DNA from: Serratia odorifera
Lineage (GTDB): Bacteria; Pseudomonadota; Gammaproteobacteria; Enterobacterales; Enterobacteriaceae
Reading direction: 5' to 3'
NCBI RefSeq assembly: GCF_900635445.1
Contig: NZ_LR134117.1
Span: forward strand, 4,960,001-5,024,000
Length of the DNA: 64,000 bases
Part shown: in pieces, positions 63,262-64,000 of the stretch
Layout of the letters: every line of letters begins with the position of its first letter
How positions within the stretch are numbered: position 1 is the first letter of the stretch
The notes under the pieces: generated by a model
Seen by the model: the letters and a program-made list of their open reading frames with translations, nothing else
What the model was told of the DNA's origin: nothing
The model's database searches: none
Translations under genes and position numbers: made by a program

Positions 63262-64000
63262 TTATCCCTTGATCAACCCTTTTTGTTTCAGATAGCTTGC
63301 CGCAACCTGTTTCGCATCCTGCCCTTCTACCGCTATCTGCGCGTTCAGTTGCTGCAGCGTCGGGCCATCCAGGGTGGCGAACACCGGCTTGAGCAACTGG
63401 GCAATATTGGCATGCTGTTTAAGCGTCGCCTCGCGGATCACCGGCGCCGGCGCATAAATCGGCTGGACACCCTGCGGATCTTCCAGCGTCTGCAGACCAA
63501 GCGCCGCCACCGGACCGTCGGTACCGTAGGCCATCGCCGCATTGACGCCAGAGGTTTGCTCCGCCGCCGCCTTGATGGTCACCGCGGTATCACCGCCGGC
63601 CAATGACAGCAACTGATCCTGGTTCAGCGTGAAGCCGTAGGCGTTTTGGAAAGCCGGCAACGCATCCGGCCGTTCAATAAATTCCGCCGAGGCTGCCAGT
63701 TTGAACTTGCCGCCGCCGTTGATCCATTTGCCAAGATCGGCCAGAGTTTTCAAGTGGTTGGCATCGGCGACGTCCTGACGCACTGCGATGGTCCAGGTAT
63801 TATTGGCCGGTGCGGCGTCCAGCCACACCAGCTTGTTTTTGTCGTAATCGAGCGTTTTGACCTTGTCAAAACCGGCCTTGGCGTCCTTCCACGCCGGATC
63901 TTTCTCATCGGCAAAGAAAAACGCCCCGTTACCGGTATATTCCGGATAGATGTCAATCTCACCGGCGACGATCGCCCCGCGCAGCACTTTGGTGGTACCA
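63262..64000 (-). CDS. osmF: Osmoprotectant-binding protein OsmF-like, 5' end outside the window
   Basis: Periplasmic receptor of the OsmU-type system. The frame is open to the window edge and lacks its N-terminal part; the visible 245 codons begin GTTKVLRGAIVAGEIDIYPE, matching E. coli OsmF (YehZ). Recognisable regions are YTGNGAFFFADEKDPAWKDA, VWLDAAPANNTWTIAVRQDV and INGGGKFKLAASAEFIERPD. Aromatic residues in the TIAVR and GAFFF regions would line the quaternary-amine site. First gene of osmF-yehY-yehX-yehW. Confidence 0.93.
   Translation of the reverse strand, partial: GTTKVLRGAIVAGEIDIYPEYTGNGAFFFADEKDPAWKDAKAGFDKVKTLDYDKNKLVWLDAAPANNTWTIAVRQDVADANHLKTLADLGKWINGGGKFKLAASAEFIERPDALPAFQNAYGFTLNQDQLLSLAGGDTAVTIKAAAEQTSGVNAAMAYGTDGPVAALGLQTLEDPQGVQPIYAPAPVIREATLKQHANIAQLLKPVFATLDGPTLQQLNAQIAVEGQDAKQVAASYLKQKGLIKG

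Overview
The window is enterobacterial chromosome, most likely Serratia or a close Yersiniaceae relative. This is an inference from near-identity of many products to E. coli proteins (EcpA-E, Dps, OmpX, GlnHPQ, BetIBAT, DinG, RlmF), combined with GC-rich codon use and accessory genes common in Serratia. It contains no rRNA, tRNA, CRISPR array, insertion sequence or prophage that I can see.

Layout. (1) 1-1085: 3' part of an FMN-binding glutamate synthase family gene. (2) 1192-7547: osmoprotectant locus, betA-betB-betI on the minus strand and divergent betT on the plus strand, with a palindromic BetI-like operator between them. (3) 7594-16111: E. coli common pilus operon ecpA-B-C-D-E on the minus strand. 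A pseudo-receiver LuxR-type regulator and a ToxR/CadC-like membrane regulator lie upstream; no EcpR-like gene is seen. (4) 16597-22729: four-carbon sugar acid (threonate/erythronate type) catabolism, ygbI regulator divergent from ltnD-otnK-otnC-otnI-ygbN. (5) 22793-30854: core block with a GNAT gene, ompX, rhtA, a periplasmic DUF4432 protein, dps, ybiI and glnHPQ. (6) 30960-35259: soluble double-PAS chemoreceptor and a large DUF4214-type, probably secreted protein. (7) 35459-43830: rlmF, a flavin reductase, an M3-type peptidase, ybiB, a quinone reductase/TetR pair, LysE and EamA exporters, and an Lrp-type regulator. (8) 43834-49987: dinG, a small tautomerase/AhpD-like/GST detoxification group, an OmpC/F-type porin and a double-GNAT gene interrupted by an amber codon. 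(9) 50006-59502: XRE-cupin/GNAT pair, azlCD with an AraC regulator, an MFS pump, a SufR-like regulator, an mlrA-DUF2878 pair, yedA, an NmrA-type reductase with an HxlR regulator, and a 57-residue membrane protein. (10) 59516-64000: osmF-yehY-yehX-yehW osmolyte ABC transporter followed by a signal-less PhnD-like gene; osmF runs off the window end.

The most striking sequence-level feature is a set of about 33 single-base indels. They break betT, ecpE, ecpD, otnK, otnI, ygbN, glnP, the DUF4214 gene, a tautomerase and a GST. They cluster at 5.57-9.1 kb and 18.8-22.4 kb, mostly alter a single base or short run of G, C, T or A, and when each is undone the proteins return to family length. This looks more like consensus error than gene decay, so most of these genes are probably functional in the organism. 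No wholly new system is evident. The least-explained items are the DUF4214 protein, the regulator pair at ecp, the MlrA-DUF2878 pair, the PhnD-like gene appended to the osmolyte transporter, and two small gene remnants.
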